This document shows positions 1 to 7,380 of a stretch of 16,861 nt of DNA, one piece after another. Position numbers and translations under genes: made by a program. Location: NCBI GenBank assembly GCA_945860325.1, contig CAMARL010000019.1, positions 1-16,861 of the forward strand, in the 5' to 3' direction. Position 1 is the first letter of the stretch. Each line of letters opens with the position of its first letter. The stretch comes from Spirosoma fluviale. Lineage in GTDB: Bacteria > Bacteroidota > Bacteroidia > Cytophagales > Spirosomataceae. Below the pieces are notes generated by a model. That model had not been told where the DNA came from. It searched no databases and saw only the letters and a program-made list of their open reading frames with translations.

Positions 1-10
1 TCAATCTAAT

Positions 11-1576
11 TTATTTCCCGGTTAAATACACAACCGGGATAATACATTCTTCTAGTGAAATTCCCCCATGTTGGAACGTGTTTTTGTAGTGATTAACAAA
101 ATGATTGTAGTTGTTAGGATAAGCAAACATGCAATCTTCTTTAGCAAAAACATACGTGGTCGACATGTTAGGCTTTGGTAGAAATAATTGCTCTGGCTTC
201 CTTGAGACCATCATTTTACTGTTGCTGTCCCAATTTAAATTTTTGCCTTGCTTGTACCTCAAATTGGTATTGGTATTACGATCACCCACAATTTTAATTG
301 GATTTTGTACCCGTATCATTCCATGATCAGTGGTGATAATGACGCGTCCTTTTTTAGCTGAGATCTTTTTTAACAAATCAAATAAGGGGGAATGCTGGAA
401 CCAACTAGCAGTTAAGGAACGGTAAGCAGATTCGTCTGGAGCTAATTCCTTAATCATAGCCATATCGGTCCGTGCATGAGAAAGCATGTCCACGAAGTTG
501 TAAACAATGACATTTAGATCGTTGGTCAGCAGTTTGTTGAAATTGTCTACTAGCTGTTTTCCCTGATATTGATGAATGATTTTGTGATAGGATGATTTAG
601 CGTCTATTTTCAAACGCTTTAATTGTTGTTGGAGATAGAATTCTTCATACTGATTATATCCTTCATCATCATCTGAATCTCCTAAATCATGCACCCATTT
701 GTCTGGAAAGTTTTTATGAATTTCAGAGGGCATCATGCCTGCAAAAATTGAATTTCTAGCAAATGCGGTCGTAGTTGGTAAAATGGAATAATAGGTATTT
801 TCTCTTTCAACTTGGAAATAATCTTGGATAAATACTTCCAATATTTTCCATTGGTCATACCTAAGATTGTCAACTAAAATGAAAAACAGCGGACTTTTGT
901 CATTGATTAGAGGAAATGCATATTTTCTCATCATCAGGTGAGAAAGTATGGGGGTGTCTGAATCTGGCTTTTGGAGCCAATTTTCGTAATTTTTCTCAAC
1001 AAACTTGCTGAAATGCGCATTGGCTTCTGATTTCTGACTGTTTAATACCTCAGCCATAGATTTGTTTTCCGTATTGTCTATTTCTAATTCCCAATAGGAT
1101 AACTTTTTGTAAATCTCTGACCACTCTTCTGCATTAAGTTTATCTTGGTATTGCATGGAAAGTGCCCGAAATTCTTGTTGGTAACTCAAATTAGTCTTCT
1201 CTTCCTGCAACCTTTTTTTGTCAAAAATTCGCTTCACTGAAAGAAGTAATTGGTTGGGATTAAGTGGCTTAATTAAATAATCGGCAATTTTGGACCCAAT
1301 GGCATCCTCCATGAGTTCCTCCTCTTCTGATTTGGTAATCATGATGACAGGAAGATTAGGTCTGATTTGTTTGATGGCAATTAAAACTTCCAGGCCAGAC
1401 ATTCCTGGCATATTTTCATCTAAAAAAAGTACGTCAAATTTTTGTTTGATCACCAGCTCCAGCGCATCAGCTCCTGAATTCACGGTACTCACCTGGTATC
1501 CCTTATTTTCAAGAAAAATAATGTATGGCGTCAATAAATCTATTTCATCATCTGCCCACAGTATGGAGTATATCAT
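11..1576 (-). CDS. porX: PorX: response regulator with C-terminal PglZ domain
   Basis: This is a 521-residue two-domain protein. Residues 1-120 form a CheY-like receiver with acidic residues D9/D10, phosphoacceptor D53 (in LDENMPGMSG), T81 and K103. A helical linker covers about 120-210. The C-terminal part is a PglZ (alkaline-phosphatase superfamily) domain with D236, the PTTTAFARN segment at 267-275 that should carry the nucleophilic Thr, the VDMLSH segment (D363, H367), TDHGM (D417, H418) and the terminal QHGGISLEE (H503), together a complete-looking zinc-site set. Domain order and length match PorX of Porphyromonas gingivalis, which works with the kinase PorY to control the type IX secretion system; in that species the PglZ domain has been reported to act on cyclic oligonucleotides. 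No porY or secretion genes are visible here. The gene has its own divergent promoter region shared with the IscA-like gene. The family call is very firm; regulation of secretion in this organism is inferred. Confidence 0.95.
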   Translation of the reverse strand: MIYSILWADDEIDLLTPYIIFLENKGYQVSTVNSGADALELVIKQKFDVLFLDENMPGMSGLEVLIAIKQIRPNLPVIMITKSEEEELMEDAIGSKIADYLIKPLNPNQLLLSVKRIFDKKRLQEEKTNLSYQQEFRALSMQYQDKLNAEEWSEIYKKLSYWELEIDNTENKSMAEVLNSQKSEANAHFSKFVEKNYENWLQKPDSDTPILSHLMMRKYAFPLINDKSPLFFILVDNLRYDQWKILEVFIQDYFQVERENTYYSILPTTTAFARNSIFAGMMPSEIHKNFPDKWVHDLGDSDDDEGYNQYEEFYLQQQLKRLKIDAKSSYHKIIHQYQGKQLVDNFNKLLTNDLNVIVYNFVDMLSHARTDMAMIKELAPDESAYRSLTASWFQHSPLFDLLKKISAKKGRVIITTDHGMIRVQNPIKIVGDRNTNTNLRYKQGKNLNWDSNSKMMVSRKPEQLFLPKPNMSTTYVFAKEDCMFAYPNNYNHFVNHYKNTFQHGGISLEECIIPVVYLTGK

Positions 1577-1637
1577 ATATTCGTTTTTTCTTTAACTTAT
1601 TTCAGGCCTTTTTATTGTAAATGACTTAAATTAAATT

Positions 1638-1668
1638 TTGTTAAGGCGTATGGGATTATTTACTATTT
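1638..1668 (+). promoter_or_regulatory. Candidate Bacteroidota-type promoter for the iscA-like/ppx unit
   Basis: A TTG at 1638-1640 lies 20 bases upstream of TACTATTT at 1661-1668. This partly matches the Bacteroidota -33 TTG / -7 TAnnTTTG pattern, but the -7 element has two mismatches in its TTTG half. Position (about 38 bases before the ATG) and orientation fit transcription of the plus-strand genes. It is a weak match in AT-rich DNA, so this is a tentative call. Confidence 0.3.
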
Positions 1669-1685
1669 AAAATTAGCTAATTTTA
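1668..1685. repeat. Perfect 18-base palindrome in the porX/iscA-like divergent region
   Basis: TAAAATTAGCTAATTTTA is a perfect inverted repeat with no spacer, 20 bases upstream of the IscA-like ATG and about 91 bases from the porX start. It directly abuts the candidate -7 element, so it sits where an operator or a 5'-UTR hairpin would be expected. It could bind a dimeric regulator; AT-rich chance symmetry is the alternative. The binding partner is unknown. Confidence 0.6.
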
Positions 1686-1705
1686 TGCAGTGAATCACGC
1701 AATGT

Positions 1706-1990
1706 ATGTCAAATAAATCTCCAGTTCAGTTTACCGATTCCGCTTTATTAAATTTGTTGCCTTTAGTCAGGGAGAACAAAATGCCTGAGCCATTTGTTCG
1801 AGTTGGAATGAGAGGTGGAGCCTGCGGAGGGACATTTGTTTTGGGATTTGACTCAAAAACGGATAACGACGAGGCCTATTTAATTGACGAAATCCCTGTG
1901 CTGATCGATAAGCGTGAATTGCTTTTTGTCTTGGGTACGGTCATCAGTTTTGAGCCTCAGGCCAATGGCTTTTATTTACACAAACCATAA
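1706..1990 (+). CDS. IscA/HesB-like protein (one cysteine only)
   Basis: This 94-residue protein has the HesB/IscA fold signature: an N-terminal helix (FTDSALLNLLPLV), the VRVGMRGGACGG strand-turn segment around C40 and a following beta-rich half. Classical A-type Fe-S carriers (IscA, SufA, ErpA) bind iron or clusters with three cysteines, one here and a C-terminal CxC (as in TCGCGSSF). In this protein the C-terminal part reads EPQANGFYLHKP and ends without either cysteine, so C40 is the only cysteine in the chain. It may belong to a divergent Bacteroidota subfamily or have lost cluster transfer; the biochemical role is unproven. The ATG at 1706 fits the start of the family. It lies 11 bases before the Ppx/GppA gene and is probably cotranscribed with it. 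Confidence 0.8.
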   Translation: MSNKSPVQFTDSALLNLLPLVRENKMPEPFVRVGMRGGACGGTFVLGFDSKTDNDEAYLIDEIPVLIDKRELLFVLGTVISFEPQANGFYLHKP

Positions 1991-2001
1991 ATACATTTTA
2001 T

Positions 2002-2895
2002 ATGAAGTTTGCTGCTATTGACATAGGTTCTAATGCTGCCCGATTACAAATTTCAAGTGTATTGGAAGATGAAGGAGTGATCAGTTTTAAGCGCGTTGAG
2101 TATGTTCGATTTGCATTGCGTTTAGGCCATGATGTATTTATTGACGGGGCTATTTCCCCTGAGTCTGAAGTGAGAATTTTGAAATTATTACAGGCGTACA
2201 AATTATTAATGGAATTGCATGAAGTGCAAGATTATTCCATTTGTGCCACCTCTGCGATGCGTGAAGCTGTTAATGCGGCTGAAATTATTACACGGATCAA
2301 TAAGATTTTAGAGATGAAAATTAATGTGATCGATGGAGCACGGGAGGCCGAATTGATTAATGATGTAGTTGTACAATCGTTGCATCCTCAGAAAAATTAT
2401 CTACATATTGACGTAGGCGGCGGCTCTACAGAGTTAAATATTTACCGAAATCGAGAAAAACTAGCTTCTAAATCATTTAAAATTGGATCTGTCCGTCTCT
2501 TAGAAGGCAAGGAAAAGGAATCTGATTGGGATAAAATGAAGCAGTGGATTTCCTTGCAAATTGTTTCCATGAATGGCCCCATTTATGCGGTAGGAACAGG
2601 TGGTAATATTAGCAAATTGTATAATATATCTGGCGAGGTGAATGAGTCAAAGACCATGACGATTCTAGAACTTAAAAAAATAGCTGCCTATGTAAGTTCT
2701 TTTACTTTTGAAGAACGCGTGCATAAATTAAGACTCAATACTGATCGTGCGGATGTCATTGTTCCGGCCTCATCTATTTATTTGGCTGCGATGGAAAGTG
2801 CAGGTTGTCCCAGTATTTTTGTGCCCGACTTAGGATTAAAAGATGGGATTCTTCAAATGCTGTATGATCGATATAAAGCTAGAAAAAAGGCCTAA
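2002..2895 (+). CDS. Exopolyphosphatase / pppGpp phosphohydrolase family (Ppx/GppA)
   Basis: The 297-residue protein belongs to the ASKHA-fold Ppx/GppA family, which hydrolyses polyphosphate or converts pppGpp to ppGpp. Visible motifs are the first phosphate-binding loop AIDIGSNAARL (5-15), the ATSAMREAVN segment (82-91), the GAREAELI segment whose E115 aligns with the catalytic glutamate, the second phosphate loop HIDVGGGSTEL (135-145) and VGTGGNISKL near residue 200. It covers the two N-terminal domains only; the C-terminal HD-like region of the roughly 500-residue enterobacterial enzymes is absent, which is common for short family members. No polyphosphate kinase lies nearby, so polyphosphate versus pppGpp preference cannot be decided. 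Its stop codon abuts that of the convergent DUF3078 gene. Confidence 0.9.
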   Translation: MKFAAIDIGSNAARLQISSVLEDEGVISFKRVEYVRFALRLGHDVFIDGAISPESEVRILKLLQAYKLLMELHEVQDYSICATSAMREAVNAAEIITRINKILEMKINVIDGAREAELINDVVVQSLHPQKNYLHIDVGGGSTELNIYRNREKLASKSFKIGSVRLLEGKEKESDWDKMKQWISLQIVSMNGPIYAVGTGGNISKLYNISGEVNESKTMTILELKKIAAYVSSFTFEERVHKLRLNTDRADVIVPASSIYLAAMESAGCPSIFVPDLGLKDGILQMLYDRYKARKKA

Positions 2896-3786
2896 TTATT
2901 TGGTGATTCTATAGGCTAAACCCATGGAGAGTACTTGGGAGAACTGCCAATTGGGATCCTGGTCATAATCTCTAAACAATACGGCTTGCAAATTTGTGCT
3001 AAGGTATTTGTTTACTTTCATGGTAAAATTGGCGTCAAGACGATGCACCATGCCATTGGATACACCAAATCTAAAATAATCAATCAAGGTGGAGTACCTT
3101 AATTTCATATTGACATTTTCGAATATTTCTCTTTCCACATTGAATAATAATTGGAATACAAATTGATTTCGAATATTGTCACCGGGTCTTTCCAAACCAA
3201 ATAAACCTGCTCTAGAAATACGTTCATCAAAAACAAACGTTTGCCTCAGACTACCTATACCAAATCGCGTGTAAAACGTTTTCTGAGGATGATATTCTAA
3301 TCCTAATGAGGTGGTCAAATAGGCGGGGGCGAAAATACTAGAGACCAATGAATCTATCGGAATTCCTTTTTTATTTTTTTTGTCAAATTCGAATCCTTGA
3401 AAAAATTGCGTTTGGAAGTTGGTGGATCCATAAAAATCCCATTTGGGACTTATTCGATAACCTGCTTTAAATTCGTAAAAAACACGGTCAACACTTTTCC
3501 GTAAACTTTGGGTTTTGTTTTGAAGAAATCCCACTTGCATGCTTAGATCACTAATTAAGCGCCAAGAAGAATTATTGATGGTGGCATTGTGATTTAAATA
3601 CCAACCTGTCGCAAAGGTATTTGAACCCCCACCTTTCCAGTTGTCACTAAAGCTGGCCTGGTTTAAATCGATGCCCGTGGCAAAATTTTGTTTCCAAAAA
3701 ACTTTTAAGGAATCTTTTTGAATAGAATTTTCTGCCAGCAATGGATAGCTGAAAATCAAAATTAAATAAATAAACCAAAATTTCAT
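2896..3786 (-). CDS. DUF3078 family outer-membrane-type protein
   Basis: From the ATG at 3786 the product is 296 residues. It starts with a clear signal peptide (MKFWF..., hydrophobic to about residue 17, cleavage near LLA-EN). An upstream in-frame ATG at 3801 would place five residues (MYLYG) before this signal, so the downstream start is preferred. Residues 41-55 (LNQASFSDNWKGGGS) are the signature of DUF3078, a Bacteroidota family. The rest alternates polar and aromatic residues in strands ending in GLAYRITK, consistent with a beta-barrel. No function is known for the family. It is the last gene of the six-gene minus-strand run, 37 bases after the epimerase-like gene. Confidence 0.82.
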   Translation of the reverse strand: MKFWFIYLILIFSYPLLAENSIQKDSLKVFWKQNFATGIDLNQASFSDNWKGGGSNTFATGWYLNHNATINNSSWRLISDLSMQVGFLQNKTQSLRKSVDRVFYEFKAGYRISPKWDFYGSTNFQTQFFQGFEFDKKNKKGIPIDSLVSSIFAPAYLTTSLGLEYHPQKTFYTRFGIGSLRQTFVFDERISRAGLFGLERPGDNIRNQFVFQLLFNVEREIFENVNMKLRYSTLIDYFRFGVSNGMVHRLDANFTMKVNKYLSTNLQAVLFRDYDQDPNWQFSQVLSMGLAYRITK

Positions 3787-3823
3787 GCCGTAAAGGTACA
3801 TAAATCATTTATTTAACGAGCTA

Positions 3824-4771
3824 TCAAATTTTGGCTTTGTCTATCCATATCTCGACTAAACTAGTGAAATTTTCGTTCGGGCTTAACACCTTTAATCCGT
3901 CACCTGTGTTGAAGGCATCTGTATTTCCGGTCATGGGCTCGATGGCAACACAATTTTCGGATGTAGGCGCAAACACCACTAAAAATGGAAAGTCGACGGA
4001 GTTTTGCTTGAGAAATAGGCTGGTTTTTGATTCGATATCGGTTAATTCGGTCAGGTGATTTGTTTGACTTTCTAATTTAAAAACGTTGTCTAATGTAGTT
4101 TCTGAAAATTGAACTGGCATTGGAAAAGACACAATTTCCTCAGCCATCGGAATCATCTGTGGATCTGAAATGTATTTTAATGTCGGGCTGAAATTAATTG
4201 CTAAATGACTTATATCTGCGTTTGCGATTTTAAAATAGGGATGCCAACCGCATGCAAAGGGCATATTTGTTTCTCCAGTATTTTTACAATTAAAGTTGAC
4301 CGTCAACAATCCTTTTGAGCTAAGCTTATAGGTAAGAGTAAAAATAAATGGAAAAGGGTAGCCGGGGAAATCGCCTGGGTAGTTGTGAATAAAAGAAACT
4401 TCGGCCAACTCATGATTGCATTTCTCTTCTGAAGTCTCAAATTTTTTCCTCGCTAAAAAACCATGAATGGCATTTCCTAGATTGAATTCGTTGATGGGTA
4501 ATTGGTAATTTCGGCCTTCAAATGAATAATTGCCATTTCGAACTCGATTAACCCATGGAGCCAATAATGCACTGGGGTACAAGTCGTTTTCACCAATGGG
4601 TTTTTCTCCCGGAAGGTGAATTAATTGGATCAGCTTATTTTCACAAATCAATTCCAGGTCCACTAAAGCTGCCCCGATTTCTGGCAATATGACTGCTTTT
4701 TCACCTGTTTGTGGGTTTCGTAGAATTACTTTCTTTTCACTCGAATACTCATTGTGTACAATTATTTCCAT
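3824..4771 (-). CDS. Aldose 1-epimerase family protein (GalM-like)
   Basis: The 315-residue protein has the galactose mutarotase-like beta-sandwich signature. H103 (in NAIHGF) and H177 (in CGWHPYF) fit the two active-site histidines and E278 (in CVAIEPMTG) the catalytic base; N75/R76 in the APWVNRVRNG segment are also typical. GalM interconverts alpha and beta anomers of aldoses; this is one of the divergent family members often found away from galactose genes, so the sugar (or sugar phosphate) substrate is not predictable. Its start overlaps the end of the upstream TIGR02757 gene by 10 bases, which suggests translational coupling. Confidence 0.88.
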   Translation of the reverse strand: MEIIVHNEYSSEKKVILRNPQTGEKAVILPEIGAALVDLELICENKLIQLIHLPGEKPIGENDLYPSALLAPWVNRVRNGNYSFEGRNYQLPINEFNLGNAIHGFLARKKFETSEEKCNHELAEVSFIHNYPGDFPGYPFPFIFTLTYKLSSKGLLTVNFNCKNTGETNMPFACGWHPYFKIANADISHLAINFSPTLKYISDPQMIPMAEEIVSFPMPVQFSETTLDNVFKLESQTNHLTELTDIESKTSLFLKQNSVDFPFLVVFAPTSENCVAIEPMTGNTDAFNTGDGLKVLSPNENFTSLVEIWIDKAKI

Positions 4772-5541
4772 ATCGTTTTTTCTTCAATGCCCATTCCATA
4801 CAATGCAAAATCGAATTTCACAGGATCCATGGGATCGATTTTTTTTAATTCTTCCGTAAGTTCTACCGCCTTTTTCCAGTTGGGCAATCCAGGAATAATT
4901 AATCCTAATTTTTCCGCCGTTCTTTGAGAATGGACGTCCAAAGGGCAAATTAATTGTTGGGGTTTTATTTTTTTCCAAAGACCAAAATCGACTCCCATTT
5001 GATCATCTCTTACCATCCACCTCAAAAACATGCATATTCGTTTACAAGCTGAGTTCTTGTTTGGTGTGGAAACATGTTTTTTGGTCCTCTCCGGAGCCCA
5101 ATCATCATTAAAAAAATGTTGGTAAAAGTCATTAATTGCCTTCGCGGTATTCAATTCATCCGCGTTATTATCGGGAACAAAGGCTGTTTCTAAGCTGTGC
5201 TGTGAGGTATAGTGTCTTTTGAAAAACCGTAGAAAATATAAGGCATCTGTACTTTGAAAAGTTCGATGTTTAAAGGATTCAAACCGTTTTAAATCGGTCT
5301 CTTGATGATTCAGAATGAAATCGTGAGGCGCTCCATCCATCAGATCGATCAATTTTTTGGCATTATTGAGGATGGTGGTTCGCTGACCCCAAGATAGCAT
5401 CGCTACCCAAAATCCCATAATTTCCCGGTCTTGTAATTTGGTAAATAAATGAGGGATTTGGATTGGGTCGTGTTCGATGAACCTAGGATGATTGAAAAAT
5501 GCGTATTTCTTCTCAAGAAGTTCTACGATTTCTTCCTTCAT
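4762..5541 (-). CDS. TIGR02757 family protein (HhH-GPD-like)
   Basis: This 259-residue protein matches the TIGR02757 family of conserved proteins found mainly in Bacteroidota and some Proteobacteria. The hallmark segments are FWVAMLSWGQR (44-54), NSACKRICMFLRWMVR (163-178), the GVDFGLWK turn (183-190), CPLDVHSQRTAEKLGL (199-214) and DPVKFDFALYGMG (239-251). The helical pattern and DxH-type motif suggest a distant relation to helix-hairpin-helix DNA glycosylases, but the activity is undetermined. It sits between a tiny membrane-protein gene (4 bases upstream) and the epimerase-like gene (10-base overlap). Confidence 0.85.
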   Translation of the reverse strand: MKEEIVELLEKKYAFFNHPRFIEHDPIQIPHLFTKLQDREIMGFWVAMLSWGQRTTILNNAKKLIDLMDGAPHDFILNHQETDLKRFESFKHRTFQSTDALYFLRFFKRHYTSQHSLETAFVPDNNADELNTAKAINDFYQHFFNDDWAPERTKKHVSTPNKNSACKRICMFLRWMVRDDQMGVDFGLWKKIKPQQLICPLDVHSQRTAEKLGLIIPGLPNWKKAVELTEELKKIDPMDPVKFDFALYGMGIEEKTIWK

Positions 5542-5545
5542 GGGC

Positions 5546-5710
5546 TTATTTTATTTTGCTAAAAAATGCAATTAGTTTGGAGGGAAATGAAAATATCCAA
5601 ACCAACAAGGTTACTGCGGCTGAAAATAGTGCAATAAATGGATAGGATAAAATGAAGAAAATTTCAAAAACTATATTTCCTACCGTGACCGGTCTTTTGC
5701 GTTTTGGCAT
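5546..5710 (-). CDS. Small membrane protein, 54 residues
   Basis: A short open reading frame starts at the ATG at 5710 and stops with TAA at 5546-5548. The product begins with a very basic N-terminus (MPKRKRP) followed by hydrophobic stretches of about residues 13-42, including FEIFFILSYPFIALF and VTLLVWIFSF, then a basic tail (SKIK). This predicts one or two membrane helices with the N-terminus inside. It fits exactly between its neighbours: 1 base after the LysM gene stop and 4 bases before the TIGR02757 start, leaving little doubt that the gap is coding. I do not recognise a family. Being so short, it is easily missed by gene callers. Confidence 0.72.
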   Translation of the reverse strand: MPKRKRPVTVGNIVFEIFFILSYPFIALFSAAVTLLVWIFSFPSKLIAFFSKIK

Positions 5711-5711
5711 T

Positions 5712-6563
5712 TTATTGAATTAAATAGCTGATTTCGGCCCTGATTCTTTTGTCGACTGCATTAAGTCGCTCAAATGCCTTAGGAGAAAGTTTAATGATTA
5801 GTTTTCCATCTGAGTTTGGCAATCTACCGATCACTTTAACCCAAATGCTTTGGTTGTTAGCTAAATTTTTGACCAAAACTAGCGTACCTATTGGGGCTGA
5901 TTTGTGCAAGGCTAAATACTTGCCGGAATTGTCAGGTACTTCAATTAATTCTGCAATGCCAGTTTCAATCGTCTTTTTTAAGCCATCCGATTCCTTACTA
6001 TCTGATTTCAACTCTTCCACTCCTTTATCGTTTTTGCTGCCCAATAAAGTTGATTTGTCAATGACAAAATTTTTGGGAGCCTCGACTAATAGTCGTTGGC
6101 CCTCTTTCAAAACATCTGAAGTCAAATTATTCCATTTTCGGATATCGGCCATGGTTACTTTATGCAAATTTGCGATGGTTAATAGGCTTTGTTTGGCAGA
6201 AACGATATGAATACCAGATTCAGTAGGTTTAATTTCTTCTTGTTTTTTGGCTACCACTTTCTCCACGGGTTTGACAGGAGTAATTAGCGCATTTGTGGCC
6301 TCATCTAAATAGTGAATGGGAATGAATATGATTTCCCCTGCATTGATTGGGATATTTACTTCAGGGTTAATTTGTTTGAATTCAGTTAATGAGAGATTAA
6401 AATGCTTTAATATCGAGTAAAGGGGTTGCTTGTTTTCCACTTTATACACAATATAAGTTTTATTGTTGTCCTTTTTAAGTCCTAAGGAGTCAATCGGACT
6501 TCCAAAAGCGCCCGTGAATCCCACACTCAACAAAACGAATAATAGTAGCTTTTTAGAATTCAT
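5712..6563 (-). CDS. Secreted LysM protein with C-terminal double-psi beta-barrel-like domain
   Basis: The 283-residue product has a signal peptide (MNSKKLLLFVLLSVG..., cleavage near residues 20-22). Two LysM peptidoglycan-binding repeats follow, at about 38-83 (YKVENKQPLYSILKHF ... INAGEIIFIPI) and 118-161 (HIVSAKQSLLTIANLH ... LKEGQRLLV), joined by a Lys/Pro/Glu linker. After a charged spacer, residues 205-283 (GKYLALHKSAPIGTLVLV, VKVIGRLP, IIKLSPKAFERL) resemble the RlpA-like double-psi beta-barrel. A periplasmic role in binding or processing peptidoglycan is inferred. Its start overlaps the end of the upstream DUF4905-like gene by 11 bases. Confidence 0.85.
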   Translation of the reverse strand: MNSKKLLLFVLLSVGFTGAFGSPIDSLGLKKDNNKTYIVYKVENKQPLYSILKHFNLSLTEFKQINPEVNIPINAGEIIFIPIHYLDEATNALITPVKPVEKVVAKKQEEIKPTESGIHIVSAKQSLLTIANLHKVTMADIRKWNNLTSDVLKEGQRLLVEAPKNFVIDKSTLLGSKNDKGVEELKSDSKESDGLKKTIETGIAELIEVPDNSGKYLALHKSAPIGTLVLVKNLANNQSIWVKVIGRLPNSDGKLIIKLSPKAFERLNAVDKRIRAEISYLIQ

Positions 6564-7311
6564 AAAATATTAGTTGATGCTTGTCTTTAATATAAATCAA
6601 TGTACGATTGAATATTTGAAACGTATTAAAACCTATGGTTTCCCCCTCAGCAATTATTTCGGTATGCTCCGTTTTAAATCCTTTATCGCACACTTTAAGG
6701 ATGTTTTTTAAGCCATCTTCGTAAAGATAATAAGAAAATATTATCTTATCATTTCCGTCCCAACAATCCATGGCTTTGACTATATTTTCGTCGAAATTTT
6801 GTTTAAAAAATGACTTAAAATCTGAAAATCCTGGTTGGTTTTCCTCAAAATGAGCAGGGTTTTCGAAAAGGAAATGGTTTGCGCCTTCATCAGTTGGATC
6901 TTCAGGGACTTCAAAATGGCCTGTCTGCAAATTAATCCAATACAAAGCTTTTTCTTGAACCACTTGAATATGTGAATGAGTAAATTTTATCCAATGCGTG
7001 ATTGGAACATCATAAATTAAATTTCCTGATGCTAAATCATAGGCTTCTAATGCTTCAATGCCCGGATTTATACCCGATTTTAAGCGAAGAAATAAACCGA
7101 TATTCCCGACACCTTTTAACCAGGTTTTTATTTTATTTGAGGGGTCAAAAGAACAAATATCACTCGCCATTCGCTTCGAAATATCAAAACTGACCCAATT
7201 TGTTTTTGTTGGCGATCTAAGTTCAATCCAAAGTTTAGGAATATCTTTTGTCCCGAAATATCCGATACTCCAAATCGTTGATTCAAATAAATGTTTGGAT
7301 ATTTTTTCCAA
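6553..7311 (-). CDS. Conserved hypothetical protein, probably DUF4905
   Basis: The 252-residue protein has no signal peptide or membrane segment. It opens with IWSIGYFGTKDIPKLWIELRS and continues in repeated short strands with W/Y/F spacing (LEAYDLASGNLIY, ALYWINLQTGHFEV, LIYIKDKHQLIFYEF) that read like beta-propeller or beta-sandwich blades. Length and pattern fit the Bacteroidota family DUF4905; I give this family name with moderate confidence only. Function is unknown. It is the first gene of the six-gene minus-strand run and shares a 69-base divergent promoter region with kdsB. Confidence 0.68.
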   Translation of the reverse strand: MEKISKHLFESTIWSIGYFGTKDIPKLWIELRSPTKTNWVSFDISKRMASDICSFDPSNKIKTWLKGVGNIGLFLRLKSGINPGIEALEAYDLASGNLIYDVPITHWIKFTHSHIQVVQEKALYWINLQTGHFEVPEDPTDEGANHFLFENPAHFEENQPGFSDFKSFFKQNFDENIVKAMDCWDGNDKIIFSYYLYEDGLKNILKVCDKGFKTEHTEIIAEGETIGFNTFQIFNRTLIYIKDKHQLIFYEF

Positions 7312-7380
7312 AAGCGAGAGCGATTTTAATATAAATTATGTGCAAATTTGTTAAATTTCATTGAATAAACTCAATTTATT

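Noticed and set aside
1290..1595. Plus-strand open frame of 101 residues opposite porX
   Set aside because: It is antisense to the conserved receiver domain of porX, has a serine/methionine-rich low-complexity product and no recognisable domain.
2894..2921. GCCTA...TAGGC inverted repeat at the ppx/DUF3078 junction as a shared terminator
   Set aside because: A five-base stem with a 17-base loop and no following T-run is too weak to support a terminator.
3800..3812. Palindrome ATAAAT-C-ATTTAT upstream of the DUF3078 gene
   Set aside because: A 6-base, A/T-only symmetry in AT-rich DNA inside an operon gap; expected by chance and with no supporting context.
5749..6210. Plus-strand open frame of 153 residues opposite the LysM gene
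   Set aside because: It lies antisense to a clear LysM/DPBB protein with matching domain structure; the product shows no family signature.
7312..7380. Promoter for kdsB or the divergent DUF4905-like gene in the 69-base gap
   Set aside because: TAAATTTC resembles a -7 element but no TTG lies at a suitable distance upstream, and nothing matched on the minus strand either, so no promoter is claimed.
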